A DNA stretch of 39,505 nucleotides from assembly GCA_944322355.1 (NCBI GenBank), contig CALUOT010000027.1:1-39505 (forward strand), given 5' to 3'. The notes below the pieces were generated by a model. That model had not been told where the DNA came from. It saw only the letters and a list, made by a program, of their open reading frames with translations, and did no database searches. How positions within the stretch are numbered: position 1 is the first letter of the stretch; each line of letters opens with the position of its first letter. Source of the stretch: an uncultured Bacteroides sp. Its GTDB lineage: Bacteria; Bacteroidota; Bacteroidia; Bacteroidales; Bacteroidaceae. Below, one piece after another: positions 25,897-34,248 of the stretch. A program made the translations under genes and the position numbers.

Positions 25897-26808
25897 ATGA
25901 GGATAGAATTCAAAGACATTGAACTGAAGGACAAAGAACTGATTACCTCGTTTACCCAACACAGCCCGTATCGTCATTGTGACTGGTCGTTTTCTAACCT
26001 GTGCAGTTGGCGTTTCCTATATCATACCCAGTTCGCCGTGCTTGGTGGTTACCTGTTGCTCCGGTTCCGGGCGGACGGCGAACGGTTTTACATGATGCCC
26101 GTCGGACAGGGGAACTTAGCCTGCGTGCTGGAGGAGCTGATACAAGATGCCCGCCAAGCGGGCGAACCCTTCCGGATGCTGGGCATAGACGCCGACAGCC
26201 GCCGGGAGTTGGAAGCCCTCCTGCCGAACCGTTTCAACTTTACGACCGACCGTGACTATGCTGATTACCTGTACCTGCGGACCGACCTGGCGACCCTGCA
26301 AGGCAAAAAATTCCAACCCAAGCGGAATCATATCAACAAGTTCAAGCGCACGTATCCCCACTATACCTACACGCCCATCACGCCCGACCGTATCCCGGAA
26401 TGCCTGGCCCTGGAAGCCGAATGGTGCAGGGCCAACGACTGCGACCAGCATGAAGGAACCGGCAACGAACGACAGGCACTGACTTATGCCCTCCAACATT
26501 TCGACGAACTGGGCCTGACGGGCGGCATCCTGCATGCCGGGGGACGCATAGCCGCCTTCACCTTCGGCATGCCTATCAATGAAGACACGTTCGGCATCCA
26601 TGTGGAGAAAGCCGACACACGCATCGAAGGAGCCTACGCCATGATTAACCAGGAGTTTGCCAACCATATCCCCCAGCAGTACACCTACCTGAACCGCGAA
26701 GAAGACCTGGGTATCGAGGGACTGCGCAAAGCCAAGCTCTCCTATCAGCCGGTCCTACTCCTGGATAAATATACCGCCAGCCTGCGCGAAACATCCGTCG
26801 AACCCTAA
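25897..26808 (+). CDS. DUF2156 / phosphatidylglycerol-lysyltransferase C-domain-like protein
   Basis: 303 residues without signal or membrane segments. HCDWSFSNLCSWRFLY at the N-terminus and GKKFQPKRNHINKFKRTYP, GTGNERQALTYALQHFDELG, FGIHVEKADTRIEGAYAMIN and YTYLNREEDLGIEGLRKAKLSYQP further on match the GNAT-like DUF2156 family, the soluble half of MprF-type lipid-modifying enzymes and FemX-like acyltransferases. A tRNA-dependent or CoA-dependent acyl transfer is plausible; the substrate is unknown. It starts 10 bp after topA and ends 13 bp before the next acyltransferase gene, so the three genes are probably co-transcribed. Confidence 0.82.
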   Translation: MRIEFKDIELKDKELITSFTQHSPYRHCDWSFSNLCSWRFLYHTQFAVLGGYLLLRFRADGERFYMMPVGQGNLACVLEELIQDARQAGEPFRMLGIDADSRRELEALLPNRFNFTTDRDYADYLYLRTDLATLQGKKFQPKRNHINKFKRTYPHYTYTPITPDRIPECLALEAEWCRANDCDQHEGTGNERQALTYALQHFDELGLTGGILHAGGRIAAFTFGMPINEDTFGIHVEKADTRIEGAYAMINQEFANHIPQQYTYLNREEDLGIEGLRKAKLSYQPVLLLDKYTASLRETSVEP

Positions 26809-26821
26809 AACCTCCGGAATC

Positions 26822-27847
26822 ATGAAGCGGAAAGAAAAAATCAAGCAACTGTGGAAAACCTGCTTTGAGGACACGCCCGAGTTCGTCGACCTCTATTTCG
26901 ACCTGCGCTACACCAACGACGTCAACCTCTGCATCGAGAGTGGCGACGAGATCCTGGCCGCCTTGCAACTGCTGCCCTATCCCATGACCTACGCCGGGCA
27001 GACCGTCCCCACGGCCTACGTATCGGGAGCCTGCACCCATCCCGACTATCGCGGAAAGGGCGTGATGCGCGAACTCCTCGCCGAAGCCTTCAGCCACATG
27101 CACGCCCAGGGGGTGATGCTGTCGACCCTGATTCCGGCCACGCCCAGCCTGTTCCGTTACTACGCCCGCAGCGGATATGCCGACGTGTTCCGCTACGCCT
27201 CAACGCTGTGGCAGCCCGACGCATGCCCGACCGACACGCCATCGGCCTACAACCACCTGCGCACCACCGAGTTCCGCGACGACATCTACCGCTACCTCGA
27301 CCGGAAGCTCGGCGAACGCCCCTGCTGCCTGCAACACACCGCCGCCGACTTCCGCGTCATCCTCGCCGCCCTGCGGTTGGAAGGCGGCCAGGTCGATGTC
27401 CTCAGCCGGCAAAGCCGCGTGGTGGCAGCGGCCGTCACCCATCCCGCCGCAGACGGTACATGGACGGTGGGCGAGCTGGTCGCCGAGTCGCCGACGGAGG
27501 CCGACACGCTCCTCCACGCCATCAGCCGCGCCTCGGGCGACGTCCCGTTGCGCCTCATCCACCCCGTACAACCCGCCACCGCCGCCCACCCCTTGGGCAT
27601 GGCCCGCATCATCGACGCCCCGGCCATGCTCCGCCTCTACGCCGCCGCCCACCCCGAAGTCGGCCTCAACCTCGCCCTGAGCGACGAGCTGATAGCGGCC
27701 AACACCGGCTACTACTACCTCTACGGCGGGAAGTGCATGCGCAGTAAGGACCGCCTGCCCGGAGGCCATCGCCACCTCACCGTCGACCAGCTGACGCAAG
27801 AACTCCTCGCGCCCGAACATCCCTACATGAGCCTGATGCTCAACTAA
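26822..27847 (+). CDS. GNAT-family N-acetyltransferase (Eis-like, two-part)
   Basis: 341 residues. The N-terminal GNAT domain has the acetyl-CoA signature at residues 69-81 (GACTHPDYRGKGV), followed by LLAEAFSHMHAQGVMLSTLIPATPSLFRYYARSGY. The remainder (about 160 residues) resembles a second degenerate GNAT half and SCP2-like tail, as in Eis-type acetyltransferases. The gene is noticeably GC-rich in third positions compared with its neighbours. It is last in the topA-DUF2156-GNAT operon, and the 325-bp palindrome begins 9 bp after its stop. Substrate unknown. Confidence 0.85.
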   Translation: MKRKEKIKQLWKTCFEDTPEFVDLYFDLRYTNDVNLCIESGDEILAALQLLPYPMTYAGQTVPTAYVSGACTHPDYRGKGVMRELLAEAFSHMHAQGVMLSTLIPATPSLFRYYARSGYADVFRYASTLWQPDACPTDTPSAYNHLRTTEFRDDIYRYLDRKLGERPCCLQHTAADFRVILAALRLEGGQVDVLSRQSRVVAAAVTHPAADGTWTVGELVAESPTEADTLLHAISRASGDVPLRLIHPVQPATAAHPLGMARIIDAPAMLRLYAAAHPEVGLNLALSDELIAANTGYYYLYGGKCMRSKDRLPGGHRHLTVDQLTQELLAPEHPYMSLMLN

Positions 27848-27855
27848 CGACCGTA

Positions 27856-28180
27856 GGAGGACGAATCCCTACGTACCGAAGGAGCGATAAACGCGCCTTG
27901 ACGGAAACTTCACTGCGTCTGGATGGAAACTTCAACGCATCCAGCCGGAAACTTCGTCGCATCGAAACGCATTCTATAAATCAAGCCTTGATTCTTACGA
28001 ATCTAAGCTTGATTTTTACGATTCAAGGCTTGATTTTTAAGAATCAAGCTTAGATTTATAGAACGTATCAAGTCGCGACAAGGTTTTCACCAAGGCGCAG
28101 TGAAGTTTCCGCCTGGATGCGTTTAAGTTTCCATCAAGGCGCGTTTATGGCTCCTTCGGGAGGCGTTTGAGTCGTCCTCC
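27856..28180. repeat. 325-bp palindrome built from 22-bp-period words
   Basis: The outer ends GGAGGACGA (27856-27864) and TCGTCCTCC (28172-28180) pair, and symmetry continues to a centre near 28017.5. TTCTATAAATC (27972-27982) pairs with GATTTATAGAA (28053-28063). The left arm has GGAAACTTC at 27903, 27925 and 27947 (22 bp apart). The right arm has its inverse, GAAGTTTCC-like, at 28080, 28102 and 28124 (22 bp apart). The centre holds four AATCAAGC(C)TTGATT-type palindromes at 27979, 28000, 28021 and 28042 (21 bp apart). Flanking CCGAAGGAGC/GCTCCTTCGG and ATAAACGCGCCTTGA/TCAAGGCGCGTTTAT also pair. It fills the gap between convergent genes. Confidence 0.92.
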
Positions 28181-28225
28181 GGACGGAATCGGAACGAAGA
28201 CTGATGGGAGGGACGGGGGGAAAGG

Positions 28226-28990
28226 TCAGGCGTGCGACGTGAGCAGGCGTTCCAGCTCTTCCGCATTCAGGCGCAGGTGAAACTGCCCCTTGTAGGCGAC
28301 GGAGATGGCCCCCGTCTCTTCCGACACGATGACCGCATGGGCGTCCGACACCTGCGAGATGCCCATGGCGGCGCGATGGCGCAGGCCCAGCTCCTTCGGT
28401 ATGTCCAGGTTGTGCGACACCGGCAGGATGCAACCGGCGGCCCGGATGCGACGCTTGCTGATGACCATGGCCCCGTCGTGCAGCGGGCTGTTCTTGAAGA
28501 AGATGTTCTCAATGAGCCGCTGGTTGATGTTGGCATCGATGATGTCGCCCGTGCGCACGACGTCGTCCATCGGCACGTCGTGTTCGATGACAATCAGTGC
28601 TCCGACCTTCTGCTTCCCCATGCTCAGGCAAGCCATCACCACGGGCATGATGTCGTCGTGCTCCATCGACTGTTTCTTTCCGCCGGTGAAGAAGCGCACG
28701 ATGGCACTGGCCTGCCGGTGCGAACCCAGCGTCTGAAGGAAGCGCCGGATCTCTTCCTGGAACAGCACGATCAAGGCCAGGACGCCCACGCTGACCAGCT
28801 TGTCGAAGATGGAGCCCAGCAGCTTCATCTCGAGCACCTGGGAGACGACCAGCCAGCACACGATGAACACGAGAATGCCCGTAAAGATATGGATAGAGCC
28901 CGATGCCTTCATCAGCTTGTACGTATAGTAGAGCAGGAAGGCGACGAGCAGGATGTCGATAAAGTCTTTTATGCCAAATTCGAAAAACAC
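28226..28990 (-). CDS. cdaA: Diadenylate cyclase, c-di-AMP synthase
   Basis: 254-residue membrane-bound DAC-domain enzyme that joins two ATP into c-di-AMP. Three N-terminal membrane segments lie at residues about 8-22, 34-52 and 64-78. The DAC domain carries the catalytic D172-G-A in NSPLHDGAMVI and R204-H-R in GLRHRAAMG. QEEIRRFLQTLG links membrane and catalytic parts. Length and layout match the CdaA/DacA class rather than DisA. It begins 36 bp after folP on the same strand, a pairing I know from other Bacteroidota, and is probably transcribed from the folP promoter. It ends just before the 325-bp palindrome. Confidence 0.93.
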   Translation of the reverse strand: MFFEFGIKDFIDILLVAFLLYYTYKLMKASGSIHIFTGILVFIVCWLVVSQVLEMKLLGSIFDKLVSVGVLALIVLFQEEIRRFLQTLGSHRQASAIVRFFTGGKKQSMEHDDIMPVVMACLSMGKQKVGALIVIEHDVPMDDVVRTGDIIDANINQRLIENIFFKNSPLHDGAMVISKRRIRAAGCILPVSHNLDIPKELGLRHRAAMGISQVSDAHAVIVSEETGAISVAYKGQFHLRLNAEELERLLTSHA

Positions 28991-29026
28991 GATGCGTCAG
29001 GATTAAGGGTTAATGTATGGGAGAAA

Positions 29027-29899
29027 TCAATCGTCTATGGGTTCTTGCCGCCGGAGTGCTTCCACGACCTGAATCACCTCCATGGCCTGCCGCACATCGT
29101 GTACGCGCAGGATGTCGGCCCCCTTCATGAGTGCCACGGTGTGCAGGGCGGTAGTTCCGTTCAGCGCGTCGGCCGGTTCCACCTGCAGCAGGCGGTAGAC
29201 CATCGACTTACGCGACACGCCCACCAACAGCGGCAGGCCGAACATGGCAAACTCCTCGAGGTGGGCCAGGAGGCGATAGTTGTGCTCCAGCGTCTTACCG
29301 AAGCCGAAGCCCGGATCGAGTATGATGTCCTTGCCACCCAAATCCCTGAACTGCTGCACGCGACGGGCGAAATACTGCATCATCACGGCCAGCACGTCGT
29401 CCTCGTAATGGGGGGCATGTTGCATCGACTGCGGCGTCCCTTGCATGTGCATCATGACGTAGGGCACTCCCAGCCGGGCCACCGTTGCGAACATGTCCTC
29501 ATCCAGTTCGCCCGCCGATATGTCATTGATGATGGCCACGCCGTATTCTTCGACACACATCCGCGCCACGTCTGCCCGGAACGTATCGACCGACACGACG
29601 GCATCCGGTGCTTCCCGCCGCAGGGTAGACAAGCCGCGACGCAAGCGCTCCATCTCTTCCGCTGCCGAAACATCGGCTGCATCCGGACGCGAAGAGTAGG
29701 CTCCCACGTCGATGATAGCTGCCCCTTCAGCCACTATCTGCCTCACCCGTGCAGCTATATCGGCCTCCGTTTGCATCCGGCTGCCGGCGTAGAAAGAGTC
29801 AGGCGTCACATTCAGTATGCCCATCACACAGGGAGTAGAAAGGTCGAGCAACCGCCCATTCACATTGAGCAACTTCGATTGAGGTATATCCGTATTCAT
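29027..29899 (-). CDS. folP: Dihydropteroate synthase
   Basis: 290 residues. Condenses pterin pyrophosphate with p-aminobenzoate in folate synthesis; the target of sulfonamides. Family motifs are GILNVTPDSFYAG, AAIIDVGAYSSRPDA (usually DVGGESTRPG), VSVDTFRADV, INDISAGELD, YVMMHMQGTPQSMQ, DPGFGFGKTLEHN and VGVSRKSMVYR. I use ATG 29899 (MNTDIPQ): the frame continues upstream without homology, through the predicted promoter and the AACATACTATGTT array. First gene of a folP-cdaA operon. Confidence 0.93.
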   Translation of the reverse strand: MNTDIPQSKLLNVNGRLLDLSTPCVMGILNVTPDSFYAGSRMQTEADIAARVRQIVAEGAAIIDVGAYSSRPDAADVSAAEEMERLRRGLSTLRREAPDAVVSVDTFRADVARMCVEEYGVAIINDISAGELDEDMFATVARLGVPYVMMHMQGTPQSMQHAPHYEDDVLAVMMQYFARRVQQFRDLGGKDIILDPGFGFGKTLEHNYRLLAHLEEFAMFGLPLLVGVSRKSMVYRLLQVEPADALNGTTALHTVALMKGADILRVHDVRQAMEVIQVVEALRRQEPIDD

Positions 29900-29922
29900 A
29901 TTCAAGCTTCCATTTATGCCCG

Positions 29923-29930
29923 CAAATGTA
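29923..29930 (-). promoter_or_regulatory. Probable -7 box of folP-cdaA
   Basis: TACATTTG on the minus strand, 24 bp before the folP ATG. The -33 match is weak. It supports the short folP start. Confidence 0.55.
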
Positions 29931-29987
29931 CGCAAAAAAGCGGTAGTGTGCATCTGTCTGCATGGCATTTTTGATAGCATGACCAAC

Positions 29988-30066
29988 AACATACTATGTT
30001 CTGAGGTATAACATACTATGTTTCGGTACACAACATACTATGTTATTCGACAAAACATAGTTTCTT
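29988..30066. repeat. 22-bp-period palindromic-word array (AACATACTATGTT)
   Basis: Three identical copies of the perfect palindrome AACATACTATGTT at 29988, 30010 and 30032, and a degenerate fourth (AACATAGTTT) at 30054, all exactly 22 bp apart. The three 9-bp spacers are unrelated. The array lies about 60 bp upstream of the folP -7 box. Confidence 0.93.
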
Positions 30067-30366
30067 TTCAAGGCGTTATGATGCCTCTTCCAAGGCAAGG
30101 AAAGCACATAGTAAATGAGGGGACAAAGAGCAAAAATGTCAGATTTTGTAACGAAAGAAATATTGCCATCGGATCTCCTTATCCTCCTGAAGAATGCAAA
30201 AAGCGATGTATAATTGCAACAGGGCGACAAAGATCAAAGACATTGTATCTGGCACTCCATGTTTAACCTATATCAGAAACAATTCATTTTTTACATTTAT
30301 CACATTAATCATTAAAATCTTTTTTTCCAATATTATCGCGTAAGTACGCAACATTTTTTTACTTTC
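30067..30366. other. AT-rich gap, nothing recognised
   Basis: About 300 bp between the folP-side array and the next plus-strand promoter. Open frames that cross it run through the array and have no recognisable product. Confidence 0.5.
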
Positions 30367-30397
30367 TTTGTATAATTCGATCTTTTTTTTACTTTTG
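30367..30397 (+). promoter_or_regulatory. Strong Bacteroidota promoter of the fimbrillin region
   Basis: TTTG (30367-30370), 19 bp, then TACTTTTG (30390-30397): a full match to the consensus. The expected start is near 30404. No ATG occurs between there and about 30690, so the leader is either long or belongs to a damaged gene. Confidence 0.8.
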
Positions 30398-30447
30398 CCC
30401 CAAATCAAGTAAAAAAAGAAAATTAAAGAAACAGACATTTGATTTAA

Positions 30448-31065
30448 AGACATATTGCAGGCAAACTCGTAGACAAGTTATTTGGCGTAGTTAAATCTGG
30501 TATATTTAAGCCTGTTCTCCAAGTAGCGAGTCGAAAGGTGGGATTGTACCTCAACAAAGGGGTGCAGACTGCTTTTCCCTATTTTAACAACTGGGTTTTA
30601 CCAGAACCTACTACGTAAATTAAGCAAAAAAGGAAATTGCATCCTTTTCTTATATCCTTGCTAGAGAAAGGACTGAGCGACAAGCCCCTACAATATGATT
30701 ATACCTATTTGGATGCCCGGGATTCCGTTTCCATGCTGATGACCGTAGTTACCCGAAAACCTGTCAGAATCGACTCCCTCCTTATTCAATTGCCCTCGAC
30801 TGCAAACATAAAACATCCGCTGGAACAAATTTATATACAGCCCAAAGGCAAAAAGTGGGAAAACCGTCTACAGTGTACTATCAGCTACCAAGAATGGTGC
30901 TTGATGTACGCCAGCCCAGAACCTTTCATTTTACAGTTTTCCATGCCCGACGAGGATAATGAAATCGTTTTTGCAGACAAACGACATAAGTGGACAAAGA
31001 TAGCTGCCAGGTTCACCGGCTTACAACAAATTATCGAATTAAATAAAACCGGAAAGGATATATAA
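30448..31065 (+). pseudogene. Probably broken hypothetical gene
   Basis: One reading frame is open from 30448 to 31065 except for a single TAA at 30616-30618. The part before it (56 codons, e.g. GKLVDKLFGVVKSGIFKPVL) and the part after it (149 codons, e.g. KGLSDKPLQYDYTYLDARDS, QPKGKKWENRLQCTISYQEW, FADKRHKWTKIAARF) both look like protein. Neither has an ATG near its start; the first in-frame ATG is at 30733, and a TTG at 30637 is the only earlier candidate. I therefore read it as a gene that has lost its 5' end and gained a stop. If the 3' part is still made from TTG 30637 or ATG 30733, it is a 110-142 residue cytoplasmic protein of unknown function. Confidence 0.5.
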
Positions 31066-31104
31066 GAATCAAATTATTTAATAACTACTTAAAAAAGACG
31101 TATT

Positions 31105-32570
31105 ATGAAGAAACTGTATTATTATTTATGGGGAAGTGCCTTATTGCTTTCCGCTTGTGGGGGCGATGATAGCAATGTCCCCGGTGGAGAAGAGCCCGAT
31201 GTACCGGTGTTGAGTCAAAAATTGTAACCTTCGATGCTTCCATCAATCCGGCTTCACGCGCAACAGATACCCAATTTGACCGAAACGATGAGATAAGCGT
31301 CTTCGCCGTTCTTTCTGCCTTGGACGACAACAAAGGAATCATCAAGGAATCGGGGAACTACGCGGACAACGTACGCTATTACTACGATGGAACTAAGTTC
31401 ACTTCGGAAAACGGTATATACTGTCCGGAAGACGGCAGTAAAGTATTCTATCATGCTGTTTACCCTTATTGCCCCAATGCAAGCAATAGCTTCACATTTG
31501 ATGTGGAAACCGATCAATATACTTCTAACGGCTATACGTTGAGCGACTTGTGTACGGCCAGCACTTCCGCTACCGACGCAACTTTGGTTCCACTTAAATT
31601 TAATCACCGATTAACCAAACTGACCATCGACTTGCAAGGTGACAATTGGCCATCGGGCGAGATGGAATTGAGAATCAACAACGTCTATACAAGCATTCAG
31701 ATAGACTTGAATAACCTGACATTTACGCCCACAGGCAACAGGCAAAACATCGAATGTGCCACGAATGGAACCCGAAGTTTCAAGGTAATATTGCCTCCCC
31801 AACAGATTGAAGGCGGGACGGACTTTGCTACACTGACCATTGGTGGTACGCCCTACAACATCACCATCACTGATGACACAGATTTAGATTCCGGCGTACA
31901 GTTCGACATGAAAATCAATATGAACGAAAACTATGAAATCGTCGAGTTTACCGGTGACATTAATCTTTGGAACGAACCGGATGACCGATTGGACAACGTA
32001 GTGCCGGAAGACATCCAAGACGATATCGAAGAACACATGCCCATCTATCGGGGAGTGAATCCACCCAATGTGGAGGGAGGCTACTTTATGGACGAGGTTG
32101 AAACTGTATATTGTGAGGACTATGGTAATGGAGGTTATGCACCAGGCCATATTGTGAACTCCATGTATATTCGTTTCCTAAATCAAAATATGACCAACAA
32201 TACGGTGGACTTTATGGAAAGCAATGAAAATGGTACATCTGTCAGCGAAGGAAACGGCGCGTTCATCAGTGGTTCAGGTAATAACTTCACAGCTTTTTTC
32301 AACACCATAGGAGAAACAGATGGTATTTCTACTAGAACAGCTTTGGTTATTTCCGGTACTAAAAGCACGAGCGGTATTCAAAATTTATACTATGCTTTTG
32401 TAATGGTAGAAAAAGGAGAAGATCCTAACAATCACTTGATGAAAGAAGGTGTGTTCCGTATTTTTAAAGACAGTGACGGATTGGCCGTCAACTACGACTG
32501 GTCGGCTCATACAAAGTTTGTCCCCTCAGATGCCGGACATAAATTCGGTCTATTCGACAATTGCCGATAA
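31105..32570 (+). pseudogene. Fimbrillin-family lipoprotein with a -1 frameshift
   Basis: ATG 31105 gives a lipoprotein signal (SALLLSAC then GGDDSNVPGG) that stops at TAA 31225 after 40 residues. The next frame continues immediately with KIVTFDASINPASRATDTQF and runs about 450 residues to 32570. Adding one A to the A5 run at 31217-31221 restores a single protein, and the restored junction aligns with the intact neighbour (SYVNFLSENSSTTKATDTQF). The fimbrillin-like domain includes RNDEISVFAV, YYDGTKF, FYHAVYPY and LVPLKFNHRLTKLTID. The C-terminal half is an unrecognised beta-rich domain (GYFMDEVETVYCEDYGNGGY). It may be a real null mutation, slippage-based phase variation, or a sequencing error. 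Confidence 0.72.
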
Positions 32571-32585
32571 ATCAAATAAGAAGAA

Positions 32586-32630
32586 GGAGTGTGTCTGAAG
32601 CTATGGACACACTCCTGATTTATTTTTCAT
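32586..32630 (+). terminator. Intrinsic terminator after the frameshifted fimbrillin gene
   Basis: 10-bp perfect stem GGAGTGTGTC (32586-32595) with GACACACTCC (32606-32615), followed by a T-rich tract TGATTTATTTTTC. It would separate this gene from its downstream paralogue. Confidence 0.75.
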
Positions 32631-32645
32631 TTAAACTGTACTGAC

Positions 32646-34214
32646 ATGAGACTCAAAATCCTGTTTAACTTATTCATCTTAGGAATATGCGTGGCCGCTT
32701 GTAATAAAAACGATCAGCCTGTCAGTCCACAAGCAGAAAGCTACGTAAACTTCCTCTCAGAAAACTCATCGACAACGAAAGCCACCGACACCCAGTTCGA
32801 AACGGGTGATCGTATCAGCGTATTTGCTACAACTGACGGGAATATCTACCGGGAAAACTATGCAAATAACATAGCATATACTTATCTGAATGAACGTTTT
32901 ATTCCTACCGGGGAAGGCATTGCTTTGGAAGACGAACGCACTTCGCTTTATTATTGTGCAATTTACCCTTATCTGCAAATTGCAGACTACAATTGGGGAA
33001 ATGCTTTTGCTTTCCAGGTGCAAAGCAACCAAAGTACCCACAGCGGATACACCAACAGTGACTTGATGCTGGCCTACACTGATCAAGCATCATCGGCTTC
33101 GTTGATTCCATTGAAATTCAATCATCAACTGAGCAAAGTCGTTATTAACACCGTAGATTTCGCCTCATCCGATCTGACTATCATTTTATCGGATGTATAT
33201 ACGAACGTCATGGTCAACTTGAATGACCGTAGCGTTACTTCTTCTACCAATCGTAAGTCAACCGTCACCTTGGGTGCTAACGGAACGAATAGCTACCGCG
33301 CCATTATTCCCTCGCAAACCATTAAGAGAGACACCCAACTGGCAACCGTCACCCAAAACGGAAACAGGTATTCAGTAGCAGCACCCAAAGACATTACTTT
33401 TAGTTCTGGTACTCAAACCACGCTCACCTTCGTCCTGAACCGATGGAATGAAGTAGATGTTTACGTGGGAGATTACGAACCGGAGGAAGAGACAGGAGAT
33501 GCGTGCCCATACAAACCATTTGAAGGACCAAAGATCATACAAATTACACGAAGAAAAGACGAAAAAATTAACATGGTATATAATTACCAATATGATAACC
33601 AAAATCGTATAATGACATTTTCATATGGAGAAAATTATGACCACATTGATCATATATGGAACTATCAGTACGATCAAGATAAAGTAACAGCAACCCTAAA
33701 TGATGGTACAGATCAAATATTAGAAGGATATTTCAATGAGAATGGCCATATTGTTGAAGTAGTAAATCGTTTAACAAAAGAATCTCTTGTTCAGTACGAG
33801 TATAATACTTATGGCTATCTTACAAATATCAAAAATGAAAAAGATGAATTAGACATTCGATATGATGATAATTGGAATCTTACTTCAATACATTCGTCTT
33901 TGCTCGTAAGTTATGATAACAATACTTATACGTACGGTAACGAAATAAATATATCAAACCTCGACCTCAACAAAGTCTGGACATCAATCAATTTTGAGAC
34001 TTTTTCAGAAATAGCTATATTTGGACAATTTGACTTCTTAGGATATCGATCTCCCAATCTGATCATAACTCAGCGGAATCGTAACACCCATGCTACAGAT
34101 GGAGGAAAAACGACTTATGAATTTGACTATATAATGGAAAATGAACGAGTGACAAATGTTGTATATAGTTTGTACAATCCTCTATATACATATACAGTCA
34201 TCTACGCTCCTTAG
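32646..34214 (+). CDS. Fimbrillin-family lipoprotein fused to a DUF4595/YD-like domain
   Basis: 522 residues. A lipoprotein signal ends ICVAACNK. Residues about 30-275 are a fimbrillin/Mfa-like domain paralogous to the upstream gene (ATDTQFETGDRISVFAT, YYCAIYPYL, SLIPLKFNHQLSKVVINT). From about residue 290 it changes to tyrosine/asparagine-rich strands typical of DUF4595 and YD-type repeats (YNYQYDNQNRIMTFSYGE, WNYQYDQDKVTAT, YEYNTYGYLTNIKNEKDEL). Base composition drops in GC at this switch, suggesting that the C-terminal part was acquired separately. Likely surface-exposed; a role as fimbrial component or glycan/protein binder is inference. Confidence 0.75.
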   Translation: MRLKILFNLFILGICVAACNKNDQPVSPQAESYVNFLSENSSTTKATDTQFETGDRISVFATTDGNIYRENYANNIAYTYLNERFIPTGEGIALEDERTSLYYCAIYPYLQIADYNWGNAFAFQVQSNQSTHSGYTNSDLMLAYTDQASSASLIPLKFNHQLSKVVINTVDFASSDLTIILSDVYTNVMVNLNDRSVTSSTNRKSTVTLGANGTNSYRAIIPSQTIKRDTQLATVTQNGNRYSVAAPKDITFSSGTQTTLTFVLNRWNEVDVYVGDYEPEEETGDACPYKPFEGPKIIQITRRKDEKINMVYNYQYDNQNRIMTFSYGENYDHIDHIWNYQYDQDKVTATLNDGTDQILEGYFNENGHIVEVVNRLTKESLVQYEYNTYGYLTNIKNEKDELDIRYDDNWNLTSIHSSLLVSYDNNTYTYGNEINISNLDLNKVWTSINFETFSEIAIFGQFDFLGYRSPNLIITQRNRNTHATDGGKTTYEFDYIMENERVTNVVYSLYNPLYTYTVIYAP

Positions 34215-34248
34215 TAACCTCCCTATCTGACAAGGGTGTATTAAATGC

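Noticed and set aside
27200-27820. Long open frames in other phases within the GNAT gene
   Set aside because: Very GC-rich third positions suppress stops in all frames; only the GNAT frame shows a family motif.
28232-29974. 580-codon open frame opposite cdaA and folP
   Set aside because: It spans two clearly identified genes on the other strand; its His/Gln-rich product reflects antisense codons of GC-rich genes.
29900-30031. N-terminal extension of folP
   Set aside because: It would cover the predicted promoter and the repeat array, and it has no match to dihydropteroate synthases before MNTDIPQ.
30018-30266. 82-codon open frame downstream of the folP-side array
   Set aside because: Its first part is made of the AACATACTATGTT repeats, and no start signals or protein features are seen.
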